Shown here one piece after another: positions 39,472 through 51,699 of a stretch of DNA of 64,000 nucleotides. The notes under the pieces were generated by a model. That model saw only the letters and a program-made list of their open reading frames with translations, had not been told where the DNA came from and did no database searches. This DNA is from Xanthomonas sp. AM6. Its GTDB lineage: Bacteria > Pseudomonadota > Gammaproteobacteria > Xanthomonadales > Xanthomonadaceae. The position numbers were made by a program, and so were the translations under genes. Location: NCBI RefSeq assembly GCF_025665335.1, contig NZ_CP106869.1:3746501-3810500 (forward strand), read 5' to 3'. The first letter of the stretch is position 1. Each line of letters begins with the position of its first letter.

Positions 39472-41784
<2,313 letters not shown>

Positions 41785-41864
41785 ACGACCGCCGCCGGCG
41801 CGGCCGGTATCATGGCCGCCCTGCGCGGCCACGGCGGCGCCCCGTCATGCTCTAGGAACCGGCA

Positions 41865-42350
41865 ATGGAAGAACTCCTGATCGTCACCACCGGCGGCACG
41901 ATCGACAAGATCTACTTCGACGACAAGTCCGACTACCAGATCGGCGATCCGCAGATCGGCCAGATCCTCAAGGAACTGGGCGTGACCTTCCGCTTCAGCG
42001 TGATCCCGATCATCCGCAAGGATTCGCTGCACATCACCGACGCCGACCGCGAACTGATCCGCGCCACCGTCGCCGCGCAGTCCGCGCGCCACGTGCTGAT
42101 CACCCACGGCACCGACTCGATGGTGCAGACCGGCAAGGTGCTGCAGACCATCGCCGACAAGACCATCGTGATGACCGGCGCGCTGAACCCGGCGCGCTTC
42201 CGCGGCTCGGACGCGGAATTCAACATCGGCTGCGCGGTCGGCGCGGTGCAGTCGCTGCCGGCCGGGGTCTACATCGCCATGAACGGGCAGATCTGGGACC
42301 CGCAGAAGGTGCGCAAGAACGTGGCCGCGAACCGCTTCGAACCCGCCTGA
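41865..42350 (+). CDS. Single-domain asparaginase-like protein
   Basis: 161 aa, only the N-terminal domain of an L-asparaginase. Both catalytic threonine motifs are present: VTTGGTIDKIYFDD (about residues 7-20) and LITHGTDSMVQTGKVL (about 78-93). Full asparaginases are about 330 aa and complete the active site with a second domain, so this protein may act as an oligomer, bind rather than hydrolyse, or use another substrate. The frame is clean and followed 6 bp later by the YbaK gene, so it is not a fresh truncation. Confidence 0.85.
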   Translation: MEELLIVTTGGTIDKIYFDDKSDYQIGDPQIGQILKELGVTFRFSVIPIIRKDSLHITDADRELIRATVAAQSARHVLITHGTDSMVQTGKVLQTIADKTIVMTGALNPARFRGSDAEFNIGCAVGAVQSLPAGVYIAMNGQIWDPQKVRKNVAANRFEPA

Positions 42351-42356
42351 GCCGCC

Positions 42357-42830
42357 ATGTCCAAGGCCACCCGCGCGACCCGGGCACTGGATGCGGCCGG
42401 CGTCGCCTACCGGCTGCATCCCTACGACTACGAAGCCGAGGCCGGCGCCAAGGGCCTGCAGGCGGCGCAAGCGCTCGGGCTGCCGCCGGCGCGGGTGCTC
42501 AAGAGCCTGATGGCATGGGTCGACAGCCGCGCGGTATGCGTCGTGGTGCCCTCCGATCGCCGCGTGCAGCTGAAGAAGCTCGCCGCCGCCGGCGCCGGCA
42601 AGTCGGCACGGATGATGGAAGTGGCCGAGGCCGAGCGCCGCACCGGCTACAAGGTCGGCGGCATCAGCCCGCTGGGCCAGCAGCGGCCGGCGCCGGTGCT
42701 GATCGAGCAATCGGCGCTGACGCCGGGCAGCCTCTGGTTCAATGCCGGGCAGCGCGGCCTGCTGCTGGAAATCGACGCCGGCCAGATGCTGGATGTGCTG
42801 CAGGCGCGCGCCTGCGACCTGTGCGAGTGA
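42357..42830 (+). CDS. ybaK: Cys-tRNA(Pro)/Cys-tRNA(Cys) deacylase YbaK
   Basis: Clears mischarged Cys-tRNA(Pro). It is 157 aa, opening MSKATRATRALDAAGVAYRL, with the YbaK/INS-type features ARVLKSLMAWVDSRAVCVVV, VPSDRRVQLKKLAAAGAGKS and GYKVGGISPLGQQRPAPVLI. The Lys of VLKSL (about 46) is the conserved lysine of this group. Probably cotranscribed with the asparaginase-like gene. Confidence 0.92.
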   Translation: MSKATRATRALDAAGVAYRLHPYDYEAEAGAKGLQAAQALGLPPARVLKSLMAWVDSRAVCVVVPSDRRVQLKKLAAAGAGKSARMMEVAEAERRTGYKVGGISPLGQQRPAPVLIEQSALTPGSLWFNAGQRGLLLEIDAGQMLDVLQARACDLCE

Positions 42831-42978
42831 CCCGCGGGCGGGGCCGCATCGCCCGGGTCGCACACTGACGTGCGCGACGCCGGCCAAGGCCCGCGACACC
42901 GCTGCCCTCCTGCACGCCGCTGCATGCCGATGCGCCCGGCTCGGGCGCAGGCACCGGCCGCCTCGGCTGGCGCAACGC

Positions 42979-43004
42979 AAAAAAAACCCGCGCCGAGGCG
43001 CGGG
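42979..43004 (-). terminator. Rho-independent terminator of the subtilase gene
   Basis: Read on the minus strand: CCCGCGC-CTCG-GCGCGGG followed by eight T. A textbook intrinsic terminator, 107 nt after the protease stop. On the plus strand no T run follows, so it serves the minus-strand gene. The remaining bases from 42831 to 43110 hold no gene. Confidence 0.8.
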
Positions 43005-43110
43005 CAATTGCATCGTCATCTCCGTCTCGAACGCTTCAGGCCGCCGATTCCGTTCGGGGGAAGTGCGGCGCTTGCGCGGCGACCTCGACGGCCGCCGCGC
43101 AGCGGGCGGA

Positions 43111-44856
<1,746 letters not shown>

Positions 44857-45453
44857 CGGAACTTCCTTATCGTTGAATGGCCGCGAAGCGGCGATAGTTC
44901 GACGACGATGCGTTCGACACGTGGCTGAACGCAGCATCAGCCGAGAGGCCGGACCAGCCCCCTGTTGCCGTCCGTTCATCGAACCTAGTCAATTGCGCCG
45001 ATCAATACAATGGCGTATGGAAGCCTGCCGCCCGGAAATCCGTCGTCCAAAATGCCGTTCCGTGACGCTCATCAATGGCGTTCAGGCGGTCGTTTCGCAT
45101 CTGGCGCTGCACTGCGCCACGTCCACGACATGCCAGAGACATGGATTGACGCTCCGCGGCCGGGGCAGGACATCGGCTGGCGGGACGCTGAAGTGGGCTG
45201 CCACGGCCAGGCCCGATCAGCGCACAGCGGCACGGACGCGTAGCTGCACCTCTTTAGGCGTAGACGGTCGCCGCACCGCGGTTCCGATCGATCCGATGAG
45301 CGGCGCGAGGTGGGGCGGCGCAGCGGCGCCCGCAATGCATGATGGGGGGCCAACGCATGGCAAGCGAGGCCGCCGCGCAGCGGGCGGCGGCGTCACCGGC
45401 GCCAAGGGCGGTGCCGTGGCGGCGGAATCCGCCGCGGCATCGCCGTGCGCCGC
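44857..45453. other. Intergenic region between ilvE and the subtilase gene
   Basis: About 600 bp without a convincing gene. The protease promoter should lie here; the best minus-strand match is weak (TTGTAT, 17 bp, TAGGTT around 44985-45013). Near the ilvE stop a GGCGGATTCCGCC hairpin (about 45422-45440) lacks a T tract. Confidence 0.45.
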
Positions 45454-46557
45454 TCAGGCGTCCAGCCGCACCAGCCAGCCGTGGCGGTCGGCCGCGCGGC
45501 CGTACTGGATGTCGGTCAGTTCCTGGCGCAGCGACAGGGTCACCGGGCCGGCCGGCGCGGTCAGGTCGCCGACCGCGAAATCCTTGCCCTTCAGCTGCCC
45601 GATCGGGGTCACCACCGCCGCGGTGCCGCAGGCGAAGATCTCGGCGATCGCGCCGGAGGCCACGCCGTCGCGCCATTCGTCGATGGTCACCTGGCGCTCG
45701 ACCACCTGCATGCCGCGGTCGCGCGCCAGCTGCAGGATGCTGTCGCGGGTGATGCCCTCGAGGATGCTGCCCGACAGCGCCGGGGTCACCAGGCTGCCGT
45801 CGCGCATCACCAGGAACACGTTCATGCCGCCCAGCTCTTCCAGGTACTTGCCCTCGACCGGGTCCAGGAACAGCACCTGCGAACAGCCCTGCGCCTGCGC
45901 CTGCTGCTGCGGCAGCAGCGAGGCGGCGTAGTTGCCGCCGCACTTGGCCGCGCCGGTGCCGCCCTTGGCCGCGCGCGCGTAGTCGGTGGACAGCCAGATC
46001 GCCACCGGCGCCACGCCCTTGGCGAAGTAGGCGCCGGCCGGGCTGGCGATGACGTAGTAGCCGGCCTTCTGCGCCGCGCGCACGCCCAGGAACGCCTCGT
46101 TGGCGATCATGAAGGGGCGGAAATACAGGCTGGTCTCCGGCGCCGACGGCACCCACGCGGCATCGGCCGCGATCAGCTGGCGCAGCGATTCGACGAACAG
46201 CTCCACCGGCAGCTCCGGCAGCGCCAGGCGCTGCGCCGAGCGCTGCAGGCGCTTGCCGTTGGCTTCCGGGCGGAAGGTCCAGATCGAGCCGTCGGCATGG
46301 CGGTAGGCCTTGATGCCCTCGAAGATCTCCTGGCCGTAGTGCAGCACCGAGGCGGCCGGGTCCAGCGCCAGCGGCCCGTAGGCGCGCACCTGCGCGTCGT
46401 GCCAGCCCTGCTCGCGGTCCCATTCGATGGCGACCATGTGGTCGGTGAAGTAGTTGCCAAAGCCCGGCGCGGCGAGGATCTGCGCGCGCTGCTCGGCGCT
46501 GCGCGCGGTGGTGGACGGGATCAGGCGGAACTGCGAAGACGGCTCGGTAGCGGACAC
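45454..46557 (-). CDS. ilvE: Branched-chain-amino-acid aminotransferase
   Basis: PLP enzyme for the last step of Leu, Ile and Val synthesis. It is 367 aa from a GTG at 46557 with AGGA about 9 bp upstream; it opens MSATEPSSQFRLIPSTTARS. Length and motifs match the long (eukaryotic-like) BCAT class: GQEIFEGIKAYRH (about 75-87) and AAKCGGNYAASLL, whose Lys205 should bind PLP. GMNVFLV and the C-terminal LTDIQYGRAADRHGWL are typical. It lies 101 bp after sufT. Confidence 0.95.
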   Translation of the reverse strand: MSATEPSSQFRLIPSTTARSAEQRAQILAAPGFGNYFTDHMVAIEWDREQGWHDAQVRAYGPLALDPAASVLHYGQEIFEGIKAYRHADGSIWTFRPEANGKRLQRSAQRLALPELPVELFVESLRQLIAADAAWVPSAPETSLYFRPFMIANEAFLGVRAAQKAGYYVIASPAGAYFAKGVAPVAIWLSTDYARAAKGGTGAAKCGGNYAASLLPQQQAQAQGCSQVLFLDPVEGKYLEELGGMNVFLVMRDGSLVTPALSGSILEGITRDSILQLARDRGMQVVERQVTIDEWRDGVASGAIAEIFACGTAAVVTPIGQLKGKDFAVGDLTAPAGPVTLSLRQELTDIQYGRAADRHGWLVRLDA

Positions 46558-46658
46558 CGGGGTTTCCTGTGGTAGTCGAGGGACGGCCGTGCCGCTGCGT
46601 CGTCCGGACGCGGCGGCGGCGCCTGCTCCCGGCCCCGGCTCGGCGCGTTGCGCGCAGG

Positions 46659-47210
46659 TCAGAGCATGCCGGTTTCCAGGCGGGCGGCCTCGGACATCAT
46701 ATGCCGGCCCCACGGCGGATCGAACACCAGTTCGACATCGGCCTCGGCGATGGTCGGGATCAGCTCCAGCTTGCTGCGCACGTCGTCGACCAGGATCTCG
46801 CCCATGCCGCAGCCGGGCGCGGTCAGCGTCATCTTCACCTCGACCATGCGCTGGCCGTCCTCGCGCGGCTGCATGCCGACCTCGTAGACCAGGCCCAGGT
46901 CGACGATGTTGAACGGGATCTCCGGATCGAAGCAGGTGCGCAACTGCTGCCAGATCAGCGCCTCGACCTGCTCGTCGCTGGCGTCTTCGGGCAGGTCCAG
47001 GCCCGGCGGCGGTTCCTTGCCGATCGCGTCGCCGTCCTTGCCGGCGATGCGGAACAGGTTGCCCTCCACGAACACCGTGTAGCTGCCGCCCAGCGCCTGG
47101 GTGATGTAGCCGTAGCTGCCGGCAGGCAGGGTCACCGCGTCGCCCTGCGGCACCATCACCGCCGCGCAATCGCGTTCGAATTGGACAGGTTCGCTGCTGC
47201 GTGAGTACAT
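46659..47210 (-). CDS. sufT: SufT-type iron-sulfur assembly factor (MIP18/DUF59)
   Basis: 183 aa from ATG 47210 (MYSRSSEPVQFERDCAAVMV). Residues about 1-75 are the SufT N-terminal part; about 80-175 form the DUF59 domain with FDPEIPFNIVDLGLVYEVGM, TLTAPGCGMGEILVDDVRSK (conserved Cys) and VFDPPWGRHMMSEAAR. Role: Fe-S cluster maturation. It lies alone here, away from a suf operon, and diverges from a small membrane-protein gene across about 100 bp. Confidence 0.9.
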   Translation of the reverse strand: MYSRSSEPVQFERDCAAVMVPQGDAVTLPAGSYGYITQALGGSYTVFVEGNLFRIAGKDGDAIGKEPPPGLDLPEDASDEQVEALIWQQLRTCFDPEIPFNIVDLGLVYEVGMQPREDGQRMVEVKMTLTAPGCGMGEILVDDVRSKLELIPTIAEADVELVFDPPWGRHMMSEAARLETGML

Positions 47211-47316
47211 GGGGGCGATATGGGGGCAGGCCCCGCCGGTGCAAGTCGTCCAGTTTATCCGAGTGCGCGCGGCGCGTGCCGGAGGGTATCCTGTGCGGAT
47301 TCTTCGGGAACCCCGC

Positions 47317-47736
47317 ATGCCGCCCTCCTCCACGCCGGCCAGGACCGCGCACTGGCTTTGGCCCTTGCTGCTGTGCCTGGGCTGTTTCACCGCCCTGATC
47401 GCCTGGATGCTGGTCGCCCTGAGCCTGGGCCACCAGGCCGGCTGGATGGCGGTGCCGGTGGCGCTGGAGATCGCGTGGATGCTGCGCCTGGGCACGCTGC
47501 CGCGCGGCAGGCTGCGCATCGCCGTGGCGGTGCTCGCCACCGCGCTGGTCATCGCCGCCGCCAACTGGGGCATCGCCGCCGCGCACGTGGGCGCGGGGCT
47601 GGGCCTGGATCCGTGGGACTCGGCGCTGAAGCTGGGCGCGCGCTACGCGTGGACGCTGACCGTGCTGGCCAACCGCCCCGGCGACGTGCTGTGGCTGGGC
47701 ATCGGCCTGGTGGTGGCCTACTTCAGCGCGCGCTGA
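47317..47736 (+). CDS. Small predicted membrane protein of unknown function
   Basis: 139 aa from ATG 47317. Hydrophobic segments about residues 14-37 (WLWPLLLCLGCFTALIAWML), 42-56, 67-90 (RIAVAVLATALVIAAANWGI) and 120-138 (VLWLGIGLVVAYFSA). The C-terminal part has PWDSALKLGARYAWTLTVLA. I do not recognise a family. An in-frame upstream start (47209) would overlap the sufT start region and is less likely. Confidence 0.7.
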   Translation: MPPSSTPARTAHWLWPLLLCLGCFTALIAWMLVALSLGHQAGWMAVPVALEIAWMLRLGTLPRGRLRIAVAVLATALVIAAANWGIAAAHVGAGLGLDPWDSALKLGARYAWTLTVLANRPGDVLWLGIGLVVAYFSAR

Positions 47737-47745
47737 GGGTAGTGG

Positions 47746-47806
47746 GTCGCGGCTGAACCGCTCCTACAGGGCATGGGAGCGCTGCAGGAGCGGCTTCAGC
47801 CGCGAC
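47746..47806. repeat. REP-type inverted pair (GTAG family)
   Basis: Inverted copy 47746-47767 (GTCGCGGCTGAACCGCTCC) faces direct copy 47784-47806 (GCAGGAGCGGCTTCAGCCGC), a BIME-like pair between the convergent membrane-protein and pntB genes. It could act as a bidirectional 3'-end structure. Confidence 0.85.
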
Positions 47807-47840
47807 CGATACTGGGCCGGCACCGACGGCCGGCGCCGGC

Positions 47841-49289
47841 TCAATGCCCGCCGTCGAGCGCCTTCAGTTCGCTGACCAGCGCGCCGGCCGCCTCGGCGCC
47901 GTCGCCGTACAGCATGCGCGTGTTGTCGGCATAGAACAGCGCGTTCTCGATGCCGGCAAAGCCGGTGCCCTTGCCGCGTTTGATCACGATGACGTTCTTC
48001 GAATTGACCACGTCCAGGATCGGCATGCCGTAGATCGGGCTGGCCGGATCGGTCTTGGCCACCGGGTTGACCACGTCGTTGGCGCCGATCACCAGCGACA
48101 CGTCGGTGCTGGGGAACTCGGGATTGATGTCGTCCATGTCGGCGATCAGGTCGTAGGGCACGCCGGCCTCGGCCAGCAGCACGTTCATGTGCCCGGGCAT
48201 GCGCCCGGCCACCGGGTGGATCGCGAACTTGACCTTGACCCCGCGCTCGATCAGCCGCTGCGCCAGCTCCCAGATCTTGTGCTGCGCCTGCGCCACCGCC
48301 ATGCCGTAGCCGGGCACGATCACCACGCGCTCGGCGTAGGCCATCATCGCCGCCACGTCGCCGGCCTCGATCGGCTTCTGCGCGCCGCTGATCTCCTGCG
48401 CCTGGCCGCCGCCGCCGAAGTTGGAGAACAGCACGCCGCTGATCGGCCGGTTCATCGCCTTGGCCATCAGCCGGGTCAGCAGGATGCCGGCCGCGCCGAC
48501 CATCATGCCGGCGATGATCAGCGCCTCGTTGCCGAGCACATAGCCCTCGAACGCCACCGCCAGGCCGGTGAAGGCGTTGTACAGCGAGATCACCACCGGC
48601 ATGTCGGCGCCGCCGATCGGCAGCGTCATCAGCACGCCCAGCGCCAGCGCCACCGCGAAGAAGGCCACGATCGCCACCGGGCTGAGCCCGATCGCCGCCC
48701 ACGTGCCCAGGCCCAGCATCGCCACGAACACCAGCAGGTTGAACGCCTGCTGGCCGGGGAAGGTGACGCGCTTGTCCAGCCGTCCGTCGAGCTTGGCCCA
48801 GGCGATGACCGAGCCGGACAGCGAGATCGCGCCGATCGCCGAGCCAACGATGGCCAGCGCCAGCGTGGTCGCGTCGGGCTGGCGCGCGGCCAGCGCGGCG
48901 ATCGCGCTCTCGCTCCAGTGCGAGGTGTCGCGGTGCGCCAGGAACGAAAAGCGCAGCAGTTCCACCGCGCCGATCGCCGCGGCCGAGCCGCCGCCCATGC
49001 CGTTGTACAGCGCGACCATCTGCGGCATGTCGGTGATGGCGACCTTCTTGGCCGAGATCCAGGCCGCGCCGGTGCCGATCACGATCGCCAGCAGGATCAG
49101 GGTCAGGTTGTGCAGGCCGGGCAGCAGGAAGGTCGCCGCGGTCGCCAGCAGCATGCCGAACCCGGCCCAGTGGATGCCGCTGCGCGCGGTCTTGGGCGAG
49201 GCCATGCGCTGCAGGCCGAGCAGGAACAGGGTGGCGGCCACCAGGTAGCTGGCCTTCACCAGCCAGGACAGGGCTTCGGCGGTGCTCAT
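47841..49289 (-). CDS. pntB: NAD(P) transhydrogenase subunit beta
   Basis: Membrane and NADP-binding subunit of the proton-pumping transhydrogenase. It is 482 aa: about nine membrane spans up to residue about 290, then domain III with VVIVPGYGMAVAQAQHKIWE (NADP-binding GYG loop) and VGAND-type segment LVIGANDVVNPVAKTDPASP. The stop is 14 bp from the REP pair. The ATG overlaps the stop of the upstream membrane-protein gene as ATGA. Confidence 0.96.
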   Translation of the reverse strand: MSTAEALSWLVKASYLVAATLFLLGLQRMASPKTARSGIHWAGFGMLLATAATFLLPGLHNLTLILLAIVIGTGAAWISAKKVAITDMPQMVALYNGMGGGSAAAIGAVELLRFSFLAHRDTSHWSESAIAALAARQPDATTLALAIVGSAIGAISLSGSVIAWAKLDGRLDKRVTFPGQQAFNLLVFVAMLGLGTWAAIGLSPVAIVAFFAVALALGVLMTLPIGGADMPVVISLYNAFTGLAVAFEGYVLGNEALIIAGMMVGAAGILLTRLMAKAMNRPISGVLFSNFGGGGQAQEISGAQKPIEAGDVAAMMAYAERVVIVPGYGMAVAQAQHKIWELAQRLIERGVKVKFAIHPVAGRMPGHMNVLLAEAGVPYDLIADMDDINPEFPSTDVSLVIGANDVVNPVAKTDPASPIYGMPILDVVNSKNVIVIKRGKGTGFAGIENALFYADNTRMLYGDGAEAAGALVSELKALDGGH

Positions 49290-49780
49290 GCGTGCTCTCC
49301 GGCCAGCGGCGCAGCGTCCGGCCGGCGGTCCAGGCGATGGTGCTCGAACATCTCGATCGCGGTCTTCAGCAGCCCCACCATGCCCAGGCCGAACGCGACC
49401 AGGCCCAGCGACAGCTGGTTCAGCGCGGTGGTGCCGGCCAGGTAGGCGCCGACCAGGCCGATCACGATCGGCAGCAGCGCCTCGGCCGAGAGCAGCCACA
49501 GCATCAGGCGCCCCTTGCGCGGGTCCTGCCAGACCCTGTGCGAGATCTTGTTCTGGGTGCGGGTCGGGTCCTGCAGCGAGGACAGCCCCACGCCCACGCC
49601 GGCGTACAGCAGCGCGTAGTTCCAGTCGTCGAACATGCCGGCCATGCCGTTGAACAGCGGCCTGGCGGCGTAGACCGCGGCCACGACCATCGCCGGATAC
49701 TGCAGGTAGCTGAGCAGCTGAAACCATCCCCTGGCGCCCTGCGGGCGCGCCGCGACCAGCGCCGGCTGCACGGAGCTCAT
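49286..49780 (-). CDS. Multi-spanning membrane protein between pntAB and pntB, unknown function
   Basis: 164 aa from ATG 49780. Four likely spans: about residues 22-43 (QLLSYLQYPAMVVAAVYAAR), 53-70 (WNYALLYAGVGVGLSSL), 92-117 (LMLWLLSAEALLPIVIGLVG) and 123-143 (LSLGLVAFGLGMVGLLKTAI). A polar loop (about 71-90, with RTQNKISHRVWQDPRKG) lies between spans 2 and 3. It overlaps pntAB and pntB by ATGA on both sides, so it is fully embedded in the operon. I know no such subunit in the standard transhydrogenase. Confidence 0.75.
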   Translation of the reverse strand: MSSVQPALVAARPQGARGWFQLLSYLQYPAMVVAAVYAARPLFNGMAGMFDDWNYALLYAGVGVGLSSLQDPTRTQNKISHRVWQDPRKGRLMLWLLSAEALLPIVIGLVGAYLAGTTALNQLSLGLVAFGLGMVGLLKTAIEMFEHHRLDRRPDAAPLAGEHA

Positions 49781-50076
49781 GGCGTGTCTCCGGGCTTCTT
49801 GGAGCTCTTGAACATCTCCAGCATGCGCTCGGTGACCACGTAGCCGCCGGCGGCGTTGCCGGCGCCGAGCAGCACGGCGAGGAAGCCCACCGCCTTCTCC
49901 AGCGTGGTGTCGGCGTGGCCGAGCACCACCATCGCGCCGATCAGCACGATGCCGTGGATGAAGTTGGAACCGGACATCAGCGGGGTGTGCAGGATCACCG
50001 GCACCCGCGAGATGATCACGTGCCCGGCGATCGCCGCCAGCATGAAGATGTACAACGCCACGAAACCGTCGCTCAT
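49777..50076 (-). CDS. pntAB: NAD(P) transhydrogenase subunit alpha, membrane part
   Basis: 99 aa with three membrane spans: FVALYIFMLAAIAGHVIISR, SNFIHGIVLIGAMVVLGHAD and KAVGFLAVLLGAGNAAGGYV. It corresponds to the C-terminal domain II of E. coli PntA, in the three-subunit arrangement. First gene of this minus-strand group; the partner pntAA lies about 2 kb upstream at 52099-53178, beyond an oppositely oriented operon. Confidence 0.93.
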   Translation of the reverse strand: MSDGFVALYIFMLAAIAGHVIISRVPVILHTPLMSGSNFIHGIVLIGAMVVLGHADTTLEKAVGFLAVLLGAGNAAGGYVVTERMLEMFKSSKKPGDTP

Positions 50077-50240
50077 TGCGTTTCTCCCGGGCGCCGCGCC
50101 CGACCGTCGCAATCATAACCGCGTGCTGAATCCGTGGGCGACCGGCGTGCCTGCCCCTCGCCCGGCATGGCGCATGCCCCGGTCAACCGCGGCGGCGGCA
50201 ACGCGTTATCCACGGTATCCCCGCGCCAGGAAGCTAAGCT

Positions 50241-50822
50241 GTGCTGGTGAGCACGCCCGCCCTCGACCCTTCATCGACCGATCCCGAGACCGCCGACGCC
50301 GCACGTCCGCTGCCGGTGTCGCTGGACGCGTTCCTGGCCGAGATCGGCCCGCGCGCGTTCCGCTTCGCCGAGGCCGGGCTGCGCCAGCGCGAGGATGCGC
50401 TGGATGCGGTGCAGGACGCGATGATCAAGCTGCTCGCCTACCGCGAGCGGCCGGCGCAGGAATGGACGCCGCTGTTCTGGAGCATCCTGCGCCGGCGCAT
50501 CATCGACCTGCAGCGCCGCCGCGGCTTCCGCCTGCGCTTCTGGGCGCCGGCCAGCGAGCGCGGCGAGGACAGCCAGCCGGACTGGGCCGACGAAGGGCCG
50601 AGCCCGGCGCAGCACCACGAGCAGCGGCAGACCCATGCGCGGCTGGTGGCGGCGTTGCGCGCGCTGCCGGCGCGGCAGCGCGAAGCCTTCACCCTGCGCG
50701 TGCTCGAGGAGCTGGACGTGGCCACCACCGCACGCGCGATGGGCTGCTCCGAAGGCTCGGTCAAGACCCACCTGTCACGCGCCCGCGAGGCGCTGCAGAA
50801 ACACCTGGAGGACGTCCGGTGA
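50241..50822 (+). CDS. Sigma-70-family (ECF-like) RNA polymerase sigma factor
   Basis: 193 aa from a GTG at 50241 preceded by AGGAAG; a GTG two codons later (50247) is equally possible. Region 2: QREDALDAVQDAMIKLLAYR and PLFWSILRRRIIDLQRRRGF (about residues 50-95). Region 4: LPARQREAFTLRVLEELDVA then MGCSEGSVKTHLSRAREAL (about 139-185). It overlaps the next gene as GTGA. It probably controls its own three-gene operon, as ECF factors often do. Confidence 0.88.
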   Translation: MLVSTPALDPSSTDPETADAARPLPVSLDAFLAEIGPRAFRFAEAGLRQREDALDAVQDAMIKLLAYRERPAQEWTPLFWSILRRRIIDLQRRRGFRLRFWAPASERGEDSQPDWADEGPSPAQHHEQRQTHARLVAALRALPARQREAFTLRVLEELDVATTARAMGCSEGSVKTHLSRAREALQKHLEDVR

Positions 50823-51214
50823 AACCCGACACCACACATGCGGCCGCGTTCGACGCGCAGATGCGCCGCGCGCACCAGGCCTCGCTGCAGGCCCTGCCGG
50901 CGCCGACCCTGGCGCGACTGCGCACGGCCCGCCACCAGGCCGGCCGCGCCCAGGCCGCGCCGGCGCGGCGCTGGGGCTGGCTGCTGGCGGCGGCGCCGGC
51001 CGTGCTCGGCGCCGCGTTCGGCATGCACCTGCTGCTGCGCCCGGCGCTGCCGCCGTCGCTGCCGGCGACGAGCGTCGCCAGCGCTCCCGCCGCTGCGGTG
51101 CCGGCCAGCGCCGCCGCGCGCAGCGACGGCGACGACGCGGTGGCCGGCCTGCTCGAAGAAAATCCCGACCTGTACCTGTGGCTGGGTTCCGATACCTCGC
51201 TGGCGATGGAATGA
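50819..51214 (+). CDS. Single-pass membrane protein, possible anti-sigma partner (DUF3619-like)
   Basis: 131 aa from a GTG overlapping the sigma gene. Residues 1-45 are cytoplasmic with AAAFDAQMRRAHQASLQALP; a single span follows (about 52-72, WGWLLAAAPAVLGAAFGMHL), then an Ala/Ser/Pro-rich stretch and an acidic C-terminus (LLEENPDLYLWLGSDTSLAM). The sigma / small TM protein / DUF3106 order is one I associate with DUF3619 proteins; no anti-sigma HTXXXCXXC zinc motif is present. It overlaps the next gene as ATGA. Confidence 0.7.
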   Translation: MKPDTTHAAAFDAQMRRAHQASLQALPAPTLARLRTARHQAGRAQAAPARRWGWLLAAAPAVLGAAFGMHLLLRPALPPSLPATSVASAPAAAVPASAAARSDGDDAVAGLLEENPDLYLWLGSDTSLAME

Positions 51215-51699
51215 ACACGATGAACCGCCTGATCCGCACGACCCTGGCGCTGGCCCTGCTGGCCGGCGCGCCGCTGGCGAGCGTCGCCGCGCCGCCACCG
51301 CCGCCACCGCCACCGGAGGCAGAAGCCGATGCGGGACCGCCGTTGCCGGACTGGGAACACCTGAGCGCGCAGCAGCGCGAGCTGCTGATCGCGCCGCTGC
51401 GCCAGCGCTGGAACGACGTGCCGCAGCAGCGGCGCAGGATGTTCGAGCACGCGCAGCGCTGGCAGGCGATGACGCCCGAGCAGCGCGAGCGCGCGCGCAA
51501 GGGCGCGCGCCGCTACGAGGACATGAGCCCGCAGCAGCGCGAAGAGGCCCGCGTGCTGTTCGAACGCATGCGCGCGCTGCCGCCGGAGCAGCGCCGCGCG
51601 CTGCGCGACCGCTGGGAAGCGATGACCCCGCAGCAGCGCGATGCCTGGATCAAGGCCAATGCCGGCCCAGACGCCAGGCCTGTGCCGGGTTCCAGGTGA
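51211..51699 (+). CDS. Exported DUF3106 protein
   Basis: 162 aa. Signal peptide (IRTTLALALLAGAPLASVAA, cleavage near residue 27), a Pro8 run, then repeated P-x-Q-R-x-x-x motifs: LSAQQRELLIAPLRQRW, MTPEQRERARKGARRYEDMS, LPPEQRRALRDRWEAMTPQQ. The reiterated helix units resemble periplasmic Spy/CpxP-like Pro-Glu-Gln-Arg repeats and suggest an extracytoplasmic sensor or chaperone. Last gene of the sigma operon. Confidence 0.85.
   Translation: MNTMNRLIRTTLALALLAGAPLASVAAPPPPPPPPEAEADAGPPLPDWEHLSAQQRELLIAPLRQRWNDVPQQRRRMFEHAQRWQAMTPEQRERARKGARRYEDMSPQQREEARVLFERMRALPPEQRRALRDRWEAMTPQQRDAWIKANAGPDARPVPGSR

Noticed and set aside
45454-47586. A 710-residue reading of ilvE with a long N-terminal part
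   Set aside because: The first 343 residues are low-complexity out-of-frame sequence over sufT; a GTG with SD at 46557 gives a normal 367-aa BCAT.
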